Positions 27,563-35,618 of a DNA stretch of 47,731 nt are shown piece after piece (the first letter of the stretch is position 1; each line of letters begins with the position of its first letter). The notes below the pieces were generated by a model. That model was given only the letters and a program-made list of their open reading frames with translations, had not been told where the DNA came from and did not search any database. The translations under genes were made by a program, and so were the position numbers. The stretch comes from Deinococcus aquatilis DSM 23025 (GTDB lineage: Bacteria > Deinococcota > Deinococci > Deinococcales > Deinococcaceae), in the NCBI RefSeq assembly GCF_000378445.1, contig NZ_KB899732.1:1-47731 (forward strand), in the 5' to 3' direction.

Positions 27563-28084
27563 ATGTCTCAAATCGATTTTTTACTGGAGTCTTTTCACCG
27601 CAATGCTCGCGTGAATGAAGTTCTCTTCGAAGCCCTGGCACCGGGAGACTTTGTTCTCAGTGATGGTCTCGGCGGCTGGACTGTCGAGCGTCACCTGCGG
27701 CACATGGCAAGGTTCCGGTCGGGCTGGCTGTGGAACATTGCCCGCGAATACGCACACCCACTGTTTGACCACACCCAGCAAGATGCCGAAGGCGACTCCC
27801 AGTGGCGCTGGCAGGACAGTCCACCAGGTGAGCTGACAGACGCTCTCGTGGCGGGCGATAGAGCCGCCGTTCAGGCGGTGCAAGCTCATCTGGCTTCTGG
27901 GGAGCCCTTCGTCAATTCCTCTCGTGAAGCCGCCTACCTCTCCAGCCCTGCCCACTTTCTGCAGCACACCATCGTGCATGACAGCCATCACCGGGGACAG
28001 GTGATGGCTCTGCTGCGTCAGGGCGGGCGCACCAAAGGACAGATGGATGAGTTGGATGAACACTGGGCCATCTGGCGCGAGTAG
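27563..28084 (+). CDS. DinB-superfamily protein
   Basis: A 173-residue four-helix-bundle protein of the DinB/YfiT type, a family with a His-based metal site, many members being thiol transferases; this family is expanded in Deinococcus. 'GGWTVERHLRHMARF' carries the first ligand (His47 or His44) and 'FLQHTIVHDSHHRGQVMALLR' the pair near the end, so the site is present. AAGGAAG lies six bases before the ATG. CACTATAAGG just upstream may be its -10. No direct-repeat box; the last Trp-rich end 'HWAIWRE' is usual. Confidence 0.85.
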   Translation: MSQIDFLLESFHRNARVNEVLFEALAPGDFVLSDGLGGWTVERHLRHMARFRSGWLWNIAREYAHPLFDHTQQDAEGDSQWRWQDSPPGELTDALVAGDRAAVQAVQAHLASGEPFVNSSREAAYLSSPAHFLQHTIVHDSHHRGQVMALLRQGGRTKGQMDELDEHWAIWRE

Positions 28085-28289
28085 CATTGAGAGGAATCCC
28101 GCTGGTTGACTCGCACCGTTGTATCCATGAAGGGCCAACAGGGAAAGCTTTGTCTATGGAAGGTCCGATTCGTCAGAAGCATCTCAGTAAGCCAACGGTA
28201 TCGGGAATGCGGAAGAGCCGCAACAGCGGGGCAGCTCCAGCTGACGTCGGCTCCACTTGAGGAGATCTTCCGAACAGACCTGCCACTGT

Positions 28290-28322
28290 GTCACACCAGG
28301 GTCACACCTGAGATGACACATT
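28290..28322 (+). promoter_or_regulatory. SARP-like direct-repeat promoter box (41-aa secreted peptide)
   Basis: GTCACA (28290-28295), five bases, GTCACA (28301-28306), ten bases, CACATT (28317-28322). Both half-sites are perfect. Transcription should start near 28329, giving a leader of about 30 bases. Confidence 0.85.
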
Positions 28323-28329
28323 ACCGTTC

Positions 28330-28348
28330 GAAAACCAGAAAGGTTTTC
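28330..28348 (+). promoter_or_regulatory. 5' leader stem-loop directly before the peptide's ribosome site
   Basis: GAAAACC-AGAAA-GGTTTTC, a seven-pair stem at the very 5' end of the predicted transcript, immediately followed by AGGAGG (28349-28354) and the ATG. It would stabilise the mRNA 5' end or tune translation of the peptide. Confidence 0.6.
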
Positions 28349-28359
28349 AGGAGGTTATT

Positions 28360-28485
28360 ATGAAATTAGCTCTTCGTCTGGCTTTTGCTTCGGTTCTCTT
28401 GGGCCTCTCCACAGCTGCGCTGGCCAAGCCGGTCAATATTTGCAGTCCCAGCAATGCTGGTTGCATCGGCATTATTGCTGACTGA
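28360..28485 (+). CDS. 41-residue secreted peptide precursor (candidate signal or effector peptide)
   Basis: A complete short gene: AGGAGG five bases before ATG, 41 codons, TGA at 28483-28485. Residues 1-22 (MKLALRLAFASVLLGLSTAA, then LA) are a textbook Sec signal peptide with an ALA cleavage site, leaving a 19-residue mature peptide KPVNICSPSNAGCIGIIAD. It has two cysteines six residues apart, so an eight-residue disulfide ring CSPSNAGC with a hydrophobic tail is possible in the oxidising exterior. It has its own promoter box with two perfect half-sites. No family is recognised. Possible roles are a pheromone re-imported by the oligopeptide transporter of the same regulon, a bacteriocin, or a structural micro-protein. 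Confidence 0.8.
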   Translation: MKLALRLAFASVLLGLSTAALAKPVNICSPSNAGCIGIIAD

Positions 28486-28620
28486 AGTAACTTCTGACAA
28501 AAAGAAGTCGCCCTCCAACATCCGCCTTTAATGCTCTGAAATAATTCAGGTCTCGATAGCTTGGTGTTCTCCAGGCTTCACGTGGAGTTGCAGAATTGTA
28601 TTCGCAGAATTTTAGGCTGT

Positions 28621-28663
28621 TATGACTGCCCCCTTCCGCACCTAAAGGAAGGGGGCAGTCATA
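28621..28663. terminator. 17-bp perfect hairpin downstream of the peptide gene
   Basis: TATGACTGCCCCCTTCC / GGAAGGGGGCAGTCATA with a nine-base loop and no T-run. Same design as the hairpin after the GH18 gene. It lies 135 bases after the peptide stop and may end the transcript or stabilise it. Confidence 0.55.
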
Positions 28664-28673
28664 CAGGATGTTG

Positions 28674-28693
28674 AGTGATCTTTAATCACTTTT
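28674..28693 (+). terminator. Small terminator-like hairpin
   Basis: AGTGAT-CTTTA-ATCACT followed by TTT. Six base pairs; weak on its own but directly behind the 17-bp hairpin. Confidence 0.45.
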
Positions 28694-29023
28694 GGGGACG
28701 GTTCGGACTTCCGCTCTGCCCAGTTCCAAATCTACCCAGTCAAATTCGTTGAGAAAAATCCTCGGAGGGGATTAGGAAGAGCCTGTCAGCGTCATAGGCT
28801 TGCAAGGCTCAACCCACCTTCTGGGCCAACTCAATTTTGATTGCCCCAAAGGCGGTCCATTTTGTTTTTCCTTATGCGTTGGTGCATGGATCATCATCTC
28901 TTGGCTGCTTTGGGCGCCCAGTATCCAGTCTGATAATTGCTTCACTCTTGAAGTCGCCTGGGGCACAAAGCGGTTCGACTGATCTGCCACCCTACAACCC
29001 GTTCATTTCTCCTGAGGTAAAGC

Positions 29024-30325
29024 ATGCACCGGACATCTTTAGCCCTCCTGCTCCTCTTTGCTCCTTCCACTGCTGCCGCAACTGACCTGCGTATCTATCC
29101 AGCTTTTACGGAAGTGCAGCAGCCTGCCAGCCAAACCATCACCATTCCCTCTGCCCAGTGGCGCTGGATTCAGCCCAATAGCTTTTCGGTCAGCGGCCAG
29201 ACTCCGGCAGTCATTTCTTGGCAACCTACGGAACTCGACTGGCTACGCACTCAAGAAGGCAAAAGGGTAACGTGGGTTCAGGCCGGTCAGCCCGCCGTCC
29301 AGGCTGTCCTGGAGCGGGCCGACGATCTGCTGCTCCAGTTGAGCACGGGCGAATATGTCAACGCCCAGCGCAGTGATTTGGCTTTTAGCGAGAAACCCCC
29401 AGTTCAAGGTAGCGTGACTCTGCGGTTGAGCAGCGTGAATCCAGCGAACAACTCCACCTTGCTGTACCGCACACAGGCACTGTTCTGGACACCGCGGTAT
29501 GAACTGAACCTGAATGGTGCGGCAGCAAATCTGGCGGCGCTGGCACACATCACCAACATAAGTGATCAAGTGTTTACCGCAGGGAGGGTGGATCTCTTTG
29601 GCGGGAGCGTGCAGCAGCAGTACCAGCCGTCCCCTGAGCTGATGATGCCAATCCCCGCCAGCAACGTGCCACCAGAGAATGGAAATGTGGGGGGCGGAAC
29701 GGTCATGGTGGCTCCTACTGCTGGCGCGCCCAATCAAATTCGTAGTTTGGGCGAGGTTCAGGGACTGCAACGCTACGCGCTGCCTGGCGGCCTCACTGTG
29801 GGCCGGGGCGAAAGCCGTACACTGCCGTTTTTAACGCCGCAGGTCAGAGATTTCATCCGCTACGCCAATGTCGAGTCGTACTTTGACGCCCAGAACCGCT
29901 CCGGACAGGCCAGCCGCCAGTACAAGTTCACGTCTTCACAGTCCCTCCCCACGGGGCTGGTCGACGTGCGTGAAAGCGGCTTACTGGTGGGCAGCGTCCT
30001 GCTCCCAGCCGTCCAGGCAGGCAAGTCAGTTGATCTGAATTTGGGAGCTGATTCCGAACTTCGGTACGAGAAAACCGTCAAGCGCACCGCATTGGAGAAA
30101 GATGCCAAAGGCCAGGTGGTGAGCAGCACTTATCAGGTGACATACAACTTTGTCAGTACAAAAACGACGGCCACGCGGGTCAATGTTCGCGAGCAACTGG
30201 ATGGACGTAACGTCTCAGTGGATGGACAGGCTCCACAGAACGGGCAGGTCGTCCTGAACCGCCAGGTAAGCGTGCCTGCGGGGCGCAAAGCCAGCCTGGC
30301 CTTCAAACTCGAAATCGTCAACTGA
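29024..30325 (+). CDS. Exported DUF4139-like protein
   Basis: A 433-residue secreted protein with signal peptide MHRTSLALLLLFAPSTAAA. The middle, 'LLYRTQALFWTPRYELNLNG' then 'ALAHITNISDQVFTAGRVDLFGG', follows the DUF4139 pattern (W-x-P-x-Y-x-L, N-x-S, L-x-G) seen in periplasmic proteins of unknown function. The last domain, 'YNFVSTKTTATRVNVREQLDG', is a beta-sandwich. A short TGAGG lies before the ATG. No direct-repeat box was found; its promoter is somewhere in 28700-29000. Confidence 0.75.
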   Translation: MHRTSLALLLLFAPSTAAATDLRIYPAFTEVQQPASQTITIPSAQWRWIQPNSFSVSGQTPAVISWQPTELDWLRTQEGKRVTWVQAGQPAVQAVLERADDLLLQLSTGEYVNAQRSDLAFSEKPPVQGSVTLRLSSVNPANNSTLLYRTQALFWTPRYELNLNGAAANLAALAHITNISDQVFTAGRVDLFGGSVQQQYQPSPELMMPIPASNVPPENGNVGGGTVMVAPTAGAPNQIRSLGEVQGLQRYALPGGLTVGRGESRTLPFLTPQVRDFIRYANVESYFDAQNRSGQASRQYKFTSSQSLPTGLVDVRESGLLVGSVLLPAVQAGKSVDLNLGADSELRYEKTVKRTALEKDAKGQVVSSTYQVTYNFVSTKTTATRVNVREQLDGRNVSVDGQAPQNGQVVLNRQVSVPAGRKASLAFKLEIVN

Positions 30326-30529
30326 GTGCTGACGGGAGCAAGCGCACCATCTTGAAACGTGCCGCTCCCTAGAAGCACTTCTTTCCCTCTGCTCTGATGA
30401 CGAAATACTGACAAGTGGAAATTTGATTGAGCGAGGGGAAGTTGCGTGAACAACGGTTGCCCTTGTCGTTCCCTGAACGTTTCTATCCCGCTGTCAGGTC
30501 ATGGGCAGCGCGCTTGTCCACACAGAGGG

Positions 30530-30562
30530 TCACAGCACCGTCACACCGCACACAGGAGACTG
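30530..30562 (+). promoter_or_regulatory. SARP-like direct-repeat promoter box (glycosyltransferase group)
   Basis: GTCACA (30530-30535), five bases, GTCACA (30541-30546), ten bases, GAGACT (30557-30562). Four genes in the same direction follow up to 34418. Confidence 0.8.
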
Positions 30563-30643
30563 GCCGAGCTCGTGAACTCCGACGGGAACGTTCGGCCGGG
30601 TCGGTCGTCACCCAAGGCAAGGTCGCCAGCGCAGGAGTCCACT

Positions 30644-31819
30644 GTGAAGATCTTGTTTCCCATTCAGCCCGCGTATGGCCATTACCATCCGCTCGCGCCG
30701 CTTGCCCGGCAACTTCAATTCCTTGGTCACGACGTCAAGTTTGCGACCTCCGCCGCCTTCGCTTCCGTCGTCGCCCGCAACGGATTTGATGTGCTCGAAC
30801 TCGGCTCCAATTGGTTGGAATCCGAAGCTGGCGCCGCGTTTCCCGAAATGAACACAATGTCACTTGTAGAGATTCAGCAGTACATCTTCGATCATGTATT
30901 TGCCTCGGTCACCTCAGGCGTCATGGCGCGTGACATCGTTCACCACGCACAAGTGTGGAAGCCCGACTTGATTGTCCGTGAGCCGTACGAGTTCGGCGGA
31001 TACGTCGCCGCGCAACACCTCGGCATTCCGCATGTCACTGCCGGGATTGGTGTGTTCTTTTCTCCAGACTACCTGAGTACACGCATTCAACGGCCGCTCG
31101 ACGAGCTCCGCAGATCGTTCGGACTGCCCGAGGATCCCGGGTTGACGCAGCTCCTCGGGCAGGGGTACCTGCACTTCCTCCCCCCCAGCATCGCCCCAGT
31201 TCCAGCGCTTGACCAGGTCTTCGCCGCCCGTCCACCAGTCTTTGACAGTACCGAACCCGCCGGGGTGGACGCGCGGCCAGACTGGTGGCACCAGATGCCG
31301 CACGACCGCACCGTGCTCGTGACTCTGGGAACAGTCTTCCACCGTGCAGACGGTTTACTCCAGCGGCTGGTGCAAGCACTTGCGGGAGAGCCGTACAACG
31401 TCGTCGCGACCTGTGGCCGCAATGTTGATCCGGCTTCGTTCGGATCGCTGCCCGCCCATATCCGCGTCGAGCCGTATGTTCCGTTACCGGCCGTGCTGTC
31501 TTCGTGTGATGTCCTCGTCAGCCACGCGGGATACAACACGGTCATCTCTGGACTGACCTTCGGCGTGCCCCAGGTTCTCGTGCCTCTCACGGCAGATCAG
31601 CCCATGAATGCCGCGGCTCTGAATGCTGCTGGCGTGGGCATCACCCTCGACCACCTCCACCTCAGCGCAGATGGCGTGAGGGCGGCCGTACGGCAAGCCC
31701 TAGAGGACACGGCAATGCGCAGGCGCGCCTGGAAGATTTGTCGCGAGATTGAACAGATGCCTGGCCAGGACGCGGCCGCTGAGTGGGTGCAGCACATCAG
31801 CAGATTCGTTCCGACCTGA
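30644..31819 (+). CDS. GT1-family (UGT/macrolide-type) glycosyltransferase
   Basis: A 391-residue GT-B enzyme that moves a nucleotide-activated sugar to a small acceptor such as a lipid, carotenoid or polyketide. The start 'MKILFPIQPAYGHYHPLAPLA' is the typical acceptor-side Rossmann opening with the catalytic His. The C-terminal 'LVSHAGYNTVISGLTFGVPQ' with 'VPLTADQPMNAAAL' is the sugar-nucleotide signature (HAGxNT...P...DQ..NA). GTG 30644 has AGGAG six bases upstream; earlier in-frame starts would add an unrelated extension. Deinococcus glycosylates carotenoids and lipids, so either is a plausible acceptor. It leads the group behind the box at 30530. Confidence 0.9.
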   Translation: MKILFPIQPAYGHYHPLAPLARQLQFLGHDVKFATSAAFASVVARNGFDVLELGSNWLESEAGAAFPEMNTMSLVEIQQYIFDHVFASVTSGVMARDIVHHAQVWKPDLIVREPYEFGGYVAAQHLGIPHVTAGIGVFFSPDYLSTRIQRPLDELRRSFGLPEDPGLTQLLGQGYLHFLPPSIAPVPALDQVFAARPPVFDSTEPAGVDARPDWWHQMPHDRTVLVTLGTVFHRADGLLQRLVQALAGEPYNVVATCGRNVDPASFGSLPAHIRVEPYVPLPAVLSSCDVLVSHAGYNTVISGLTFGVPQVLVPLTADQPMNAAALNAAGVGITLDHLHLSADGVRAAVRQALEDTAMRRRAWKICREIEQMPGQDAAAEWVQHISRFVPT

Positions 31820-31880
31820 CTTGATCAGGCCGGGTACCCTGCGCCGTTCCTAAGAAGCGGTGTCCAACAGAGGAGTTCAC

Positions 31881-32903
31881 ATGAAGCATTTATCCGTTCT
31901 CGGCTTGCTCACGCTTGCCGGTCTACTCAACGTGACGGGCAACGCTACGAGCGCCAATCCCACAGCAACGCCCACGGTTCAGGGCACCACGCAACTGAGT
32001 GGACAGAATGCCAGCGTCGGTCAGACGTTCACGATTGGCAAGACGTCCCCGCTGAACTTCACCTTGACCTCCGCTGAGTACAGCGTGGGCCGACTTGAAA
32101 TCGGGAGCAATGTCTGGTTGCCAAAAGCAAATGAAAAGCTCTTGATCCTGCGGTTTACCATCCAGAACCCACAGGCGCGGGAGGTCGGGTATTACTGGGG
32201 GGACGTGAAGTTCACGGCAGTGGACGCGCAGGATCGGAATTACGAGGGCGCTTCAGCTATCGCGCGCTCAGGCACCACCGAGGCACTCCGAGTGACCTTG
32301 AAGCCCGCACAGAAGGTCGACGTCACGACGGTACTCGTGGTTCCGGCGGCCGGTTCCATCCCCAAACTCATCGTTCAGCGGAGCACCGACTCGGGCGTCC
32401 TTCGGTACGCTCTGAACGGCTCAGTCAAAGGCCTCACGGCCCCCTTCGCGGATCCTACCGACCTGAGCGGCGCGACAGCGCTCGAGACGGTTCCCGTGAC
32501 ACCCGGAACCTTCGTTCCCCTGGGGGAATACGACGTCCGGCTGGACACCCTGGAGACAACGGGCGACCTGATCCAGAACAAGAGCCCCAAAGCGGGATAC
32601 ACATTTTTCACCGCCGTTTTTACGCTCAAGAACCCGCTCAAGCGTCCCATCAACTACTACTGGGGAAACTTCGACGCCACACTGAGAGACACGGACGGCG
32701 ACACCGTGGCCTACAACAAAGTGATGCTCAAAGCCACAAAAGACGAAAGCGCCACGGGGACGCTGCGTCCAGGAGAGAATGCCCGTATCCGGTTTTACTT
32801 TGAGATTGCCGACGGCGTGCAAGCCGACCAGATCATGTTGAACGACCGCAGGGCCCGAACTTACGCGTTCAGCGCACGCCCGGAGAACCCAAGTGTCCGG
32901 TGA
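31881..32903 (+). CDS. Exported protein with two DUF4352-like domains
   Basis: A 340-residue secreted protein. MKHLSVLGLLTLAGLLNVTG with an A-x-A site near residue 24 is the signal peptide. Two similar beta-sandwich halves follow, each with a 'KLLILRFTIQNPQAREVGYY' / 'YTFFTAVFTLKNPLKRPINY' core and a YYWG motif, the pattern of DUF4352-type immunoglobulin-like domains. GAGGAG lies five bases before the ATG. It follows the glycosyltransferase and overlaps the next start by 11 bases. Ligand unknown. Confidence 0.8.
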   Translation: MKHLSVLGLLTLAGLLNVTGNATSANPTATPTVQGTTQLSGQNASVGQTFTIGKTSPLNFTLTSAEYSVGRLEIGSNVWLPKANEKLLILRFTIQNPQAREVGYYWGDVKFTAVDAQDRNYEGASAIARSGTTEALRVTLKPAQKVDVTTVLVVPAAGSIPKLIVQRSTDSGVLRYALNGSVKGLTAPFADPTDLSGATALETVPVTPGTFVPLGEYDVRLDTLETTGDLIQNKSPKAGYTFFTAVFTLKNPLKRPINYYWGNFDATLRDTDGDTVAYNKVMLKATKDESATGTLRPGENARIRFYFEIADGVQADQIMLNDRRARTYAFSARPENPSVR

Positions 32904-33573
32904 ACAGTGGGGGCCGTCCGGAAACGTGAGCGAGCGGCGGGACGTCGCGCTGCTGCATACCTCCCCCGTTCACGAGCCGACGTTCACCGCGCTGTTCACG
33001 GAACTTGCGCCGCACCTGACCCTGAAGCACGCCACCCAACCGCAGCTGCTCGATCTGGCTGTCGAGCAAGCCAACCATCCAAATGTTGTCGCCCTGAAGG
33101 TCCAGGACGCAGTCACGAGATTGGCCCGGGGCGCTTCAGTGGTGTTGTGCACATGTTCGACGATTGGCGCGTACGCGGAGAGCACGCCGGGCGCACGGGT
33201 CGTGCGGGTCGACCGGGCGATGGCGCGGCACGCAGTCGAGCGCGCCAGCCGGATCCACGTCGTTGCAGCGTTACCCGAGACCCTCCCCGCCACGATGTCG
33301 CTGCTGCATGACGAGGGCGCCCGTGCTGGAAAGGACGTCCAGATCACCTCCTCCGTGGTACTGAGGGCTTGGGCGGCCTTCCTGGAGGGTCACTCGGACG
33401 CCTACCTCGACACGATTGCCCGGCATGTAGACCAGGTCAATGACCAAGTGGAGGTGGTGGTGCTCGCGCAGGCCAGCATGGCCGGAGCCGCCGCACGGGC
33501 CAGTTCCCCCGTGCCGATCCTTAGCAGTCCACGCCTCGCCGTACAAAGCGTCCTTCAACTCTTCTCCCGGTAA
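32893..33573 (+). CDS. Aspartate/glutamate racemase-superfamily protein
   Basis: A 226-residue two-domain protein of the Asp/Glu racemase, maleate isomerase and arylmalonate decarboxylase group. 'GASVVLCTCSTIG' carries the first cysteine pair; the second-domain cysteine is replaced in 'EVVVLAQASMAGAA', a variant common in this subgroup and suggesting one-base chemistry or another reaction. GTG start overlaps the preceding gene, with GGAGA just upstream. Substrate unknown. Confidence 0.82.
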   Translation: MSGEQWGPSGNVSERRDVALLHTSPVHEPTFTALFTELAPHLTLKHATQPQLLDLAVEQANHPNVVALKVQDAVTRLARGASVVLCTCSTIGAYAESTPGARVVRVDRAMARHAVERASRIHVVAALPETLPATMSLLHDEGARAGKDVQITSSVVLRAWAAFLEGHSDAYLDTIARHVDQVNDQVEVVVLAQASMAGAAARASSPVPILSSPRLAVQSVLQLFSR

Positions 33574-33680
33574 CGGATCCGCGCGTGACGGCCACCGTCA
33601 CCGGTCTGTCCCCCACGTCCTGTTCCTATCAGGCCACCCCGGCTCCGGCTTTTCCGCCGTTGCTGCACTCTGGAGACCCC

Positions 33681-34418
33681 ATGACGAACCCCTCTCAACC
33701 TCAAGTTGCCCTCGTGACGGGCGCCAACAAAGGTATCGGTTTCGAAATCGCGCGCGGACTCGCTCAGCAAGGGCATCAGGTGCTGCTCGGCGCACGCGAC
33801 GTCGCTCGCGGTACGGACGCCGTCCGTCTTTTACAACGCGAAGGGCTTGATGTCTCGTTGCAAGTCCTTGACGTGACCAAGGTGGACAGCATCCGTGAAG
33901 CGGCACGCCGCGTCCACGAGGACTTCAATCGTCTGGACATCCTGGTCAATAACGCGGGCATGACCGATCCACGGGACGGCCTCGTCAGCGACGTCCCGGA
34001 TGACGTGATCCGGCGCGTGATGGAGACCAATTTCTACGGTGCCCTCAACCTCACCAGGGCCTTGCTGCCACTGCTGCGCCGAGCGGCGCAGGGGCGGATC
34101 GTCAATGTCTCCAGTCCGCTGGCATCCCTGACCCACAACAGCGACCCGGAGTGGGAACTCGCTTCATTCAAGATGCTCGCCTACAGCACGTCAAAGACAG
34201 CCCTCAACGTCTTTACAGTTCAGCTGGCACATGAACTCCGCGGCACGGCCCTCAAGGTGAATGCGGTCGCGCCCGGATACACCCGGACAGACATGACCGG
34301 GCACGCTGGGGATCTCACGCCTGCAGACAGCGCAGTCATGCCGATCAAGCTCGCCACCATTGGCAACGACGGCCCCAACGGCGGTTTTTTCAATGATGAA
34401 GGCCAAGTTCCATGGTGA
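33681..34418 (+). CDS. Short-chain dehydrogenase/reductase (carbonyl-reductase type)
   Basis: A 245-residue NAD(P)-dependent SDR. 'VTGANKGIG' (12-20) is the nucleotide site, 'LVNNAG' the structural motif, 'NVSSPLASL' gives the catalytic Ser and 'YSTSK' the Tyr and Lys. The end 'GGFFNDEGQVPW' is typical of plant-like carbonyl reductases, so the gene is complete. GGAG lies five bases before the ATG at 33681. Last gene of the group started by the box at 30530, though its 108-base gap could hold its own promoter. Confidence 0.9.
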   Translation: MTNPSQPQVALVTGANKGIGFEIARGLAQQGHQVLLGARDVARGTDAVRLLQREGLDVSLQVLDVTKVDSIREAARRVHEDFNRLDILVNNAGMTDPRDGLVSDVPDDVIRRVMETNFYGALNLTRALLPLLRRAAQGRIVNVSSPLASLTHNSDPEWELASFKMLAYSTSKTALNVFTVQLAHELRGTALKVNAVAPGYTRTDMTGHAGDLTPADSAVMPIKLATIGNDGPNGGFFNDEGQVPW

Positions 34419-34796
34419 TGTCCCTGCCTTGGATCTCCCCTGAATTGGTCATGCCGCCTGTGCCTGAGGCCATGGCGGGATTGGAATCCGGTTCGTACAA
34501 ACCCTTCTCAGCGCCGTATGGGCGGCTGCGAATTGCCCAAACAGTGAGGCTGCCTTCACCTTGACCCTCTGCCGTATGTGGGCGGTCTATTAAATTGAGC
34601 TTTTCTCTGTAGAAAGAACACCCGGCTCGCTGGGCGGAGTCGGACGTTTGCTGGCCCAAATGCTAAGAACTGAAATGAGGCAGCCGAGAATTCTCAGCCC
34701 AGTGAAATTTCAGATTCACACCGTTTTCAACTGAACGGTCTGATCCGTCCGCTCCTCAGTGGGCTTGATCCATCTGCAGTGGTTGAGGCCGGAGTT
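34419..34796. other. Gap upstream of promoter box, no gene
   Basis: About 380 bases between the SDR stop and the next box. No convincing gene and no clear terminator seen. Confidence 0.45.
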
Positions 34797-34829
34797 GTCA
34801 CACGGGGGTCACAGCCTGGTGCGTAACGT
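34797..34829 (+). promoter_or_regulatory. SARP-like direct-repeat promoter box (34899-38160 operon)
   Basis: GTCACA (34797-34802), five bases, GTCACA (34808-34813), ten bases, TAACGT (34824-34829). Both half-sites perfect; the -10-like hexamer equals that of the paralogous gene at 8243. Confidence 0.85.
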
Positions 34830-34898
34830 TGCTGTCGGTAAGACGCGCTGCCACCTCTGCCCTTTCTCGCCGGCCAGACCGTGACCACAGGAGCCACC

Positions 34899-35618
34899 AT
34901 GACCCCCACCTTGTTCCGTTTCCTCGTCCTTCTCACCGCCCTCTCCTCCGCAGTGGTCAGAGCCGCCAGCGTGACCGGGCAGATCGTAGATACGGCGGGC
35001 CAGCCGGTCAAACATGCCACAGTCATTGCCGACAACACGCTGTTTTACAACACCAACGTGATCGGGTACACCGACTCGAACGGCAGATACAAATTGGACA
35101 TCAGTCGCCCAGTGGGAACCTGGAATGTCACGGCGACGGTGCAGATCAAGTACGGCGACTACACCGTCGACATCGAGATGATTCCCACCAATCCGGCCTT
35201 ACTGGCCGGCACACAAGGCGGCGTTCGCAATTTTACCTTCAAGCCCCAGCCCGCCACTCCTGCGCAGCCTTACGGCAGCCTGGGGTGGGTGATCGTCAAT
35301 TCAGCCGTCGGCGTCTATGACATTGACGAAACCAAGATTGAACTGACCCTGACTCCAGTGGGCAAACTCGCCGATGGCAGCGCAGGCCGCGTGATCAAGG
35401 GTCGGCCGCTCAAGGCCGCAGAAGGAGCCCTGCTGGCCAATGTCATGTGGGGCACTTACCGCGTGACCGCCAGCTATGAAGGCCGGCCCCTCCAGATCAG
35501 CCGTCGCCCACGTCCCGGCGAAGACGAGGATTATGTGTGGGGCAGCAGTTACACCGGCCCCTTCGTGAAAGGCTTTTACCTCCTTAAGCCTGCGTTGTTT
35601 CTGGAGGTCAAGCACTGA
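34899..35618 (+). CDS. Exported carboxypeptidase-regulatory-like protein (paralogue of 8243-9037)
   Basis: A 239-residue secreted protein with signal peptide MTPTLFRFLVLLTALSSAV and an ARA-like site; unlike its paralogue it has no lipobox. The fold starts at 'ASVTGQIVDTAGQPVKHATV'. Identity with the 8243 protein is high: 'ADNTLFYNTNVIGYTD', 'PVGTWNVTATVQIKYG' and 'GGVRNFTFKP' match nearly residue for residue. AGGAG five bases before ATG 34899. Overlaps the next gene (TGATG). Confidence 0.85.
   Translation: MTPTLFRFLVLLTALSSAVVRAASVTGQIVDTAGQPVKHATVIADNTLFYNTNVIGYTDSNGRYKLDISRPVGTWNVTATVQIKYGDYTVDIEMIPTNPALLAGTQGGVRNFTFKPQPATPAQPYGSLGWVIVNSAVGVYDIDETKIELTLTPVGKLADGSAGRVIKGRPLKAAEGALLANVMWGTYRVTASYEGRPLQISRRPRPGEDEDYVWGSSYTGPFVKGFYLLKPALFLEVKH

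Larger units (their letters stand above)
28486..29023. other. 540-base gap with two hairpins, no gene
   Basis: Holds the hairpins at 28621-28663 and 28674-28693. A 12-base hairpin (ACTTCT...AGAAGT) follows the peptide stop closely. Open frames here lack ribosome sites and homology. Confidence 0.45.
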
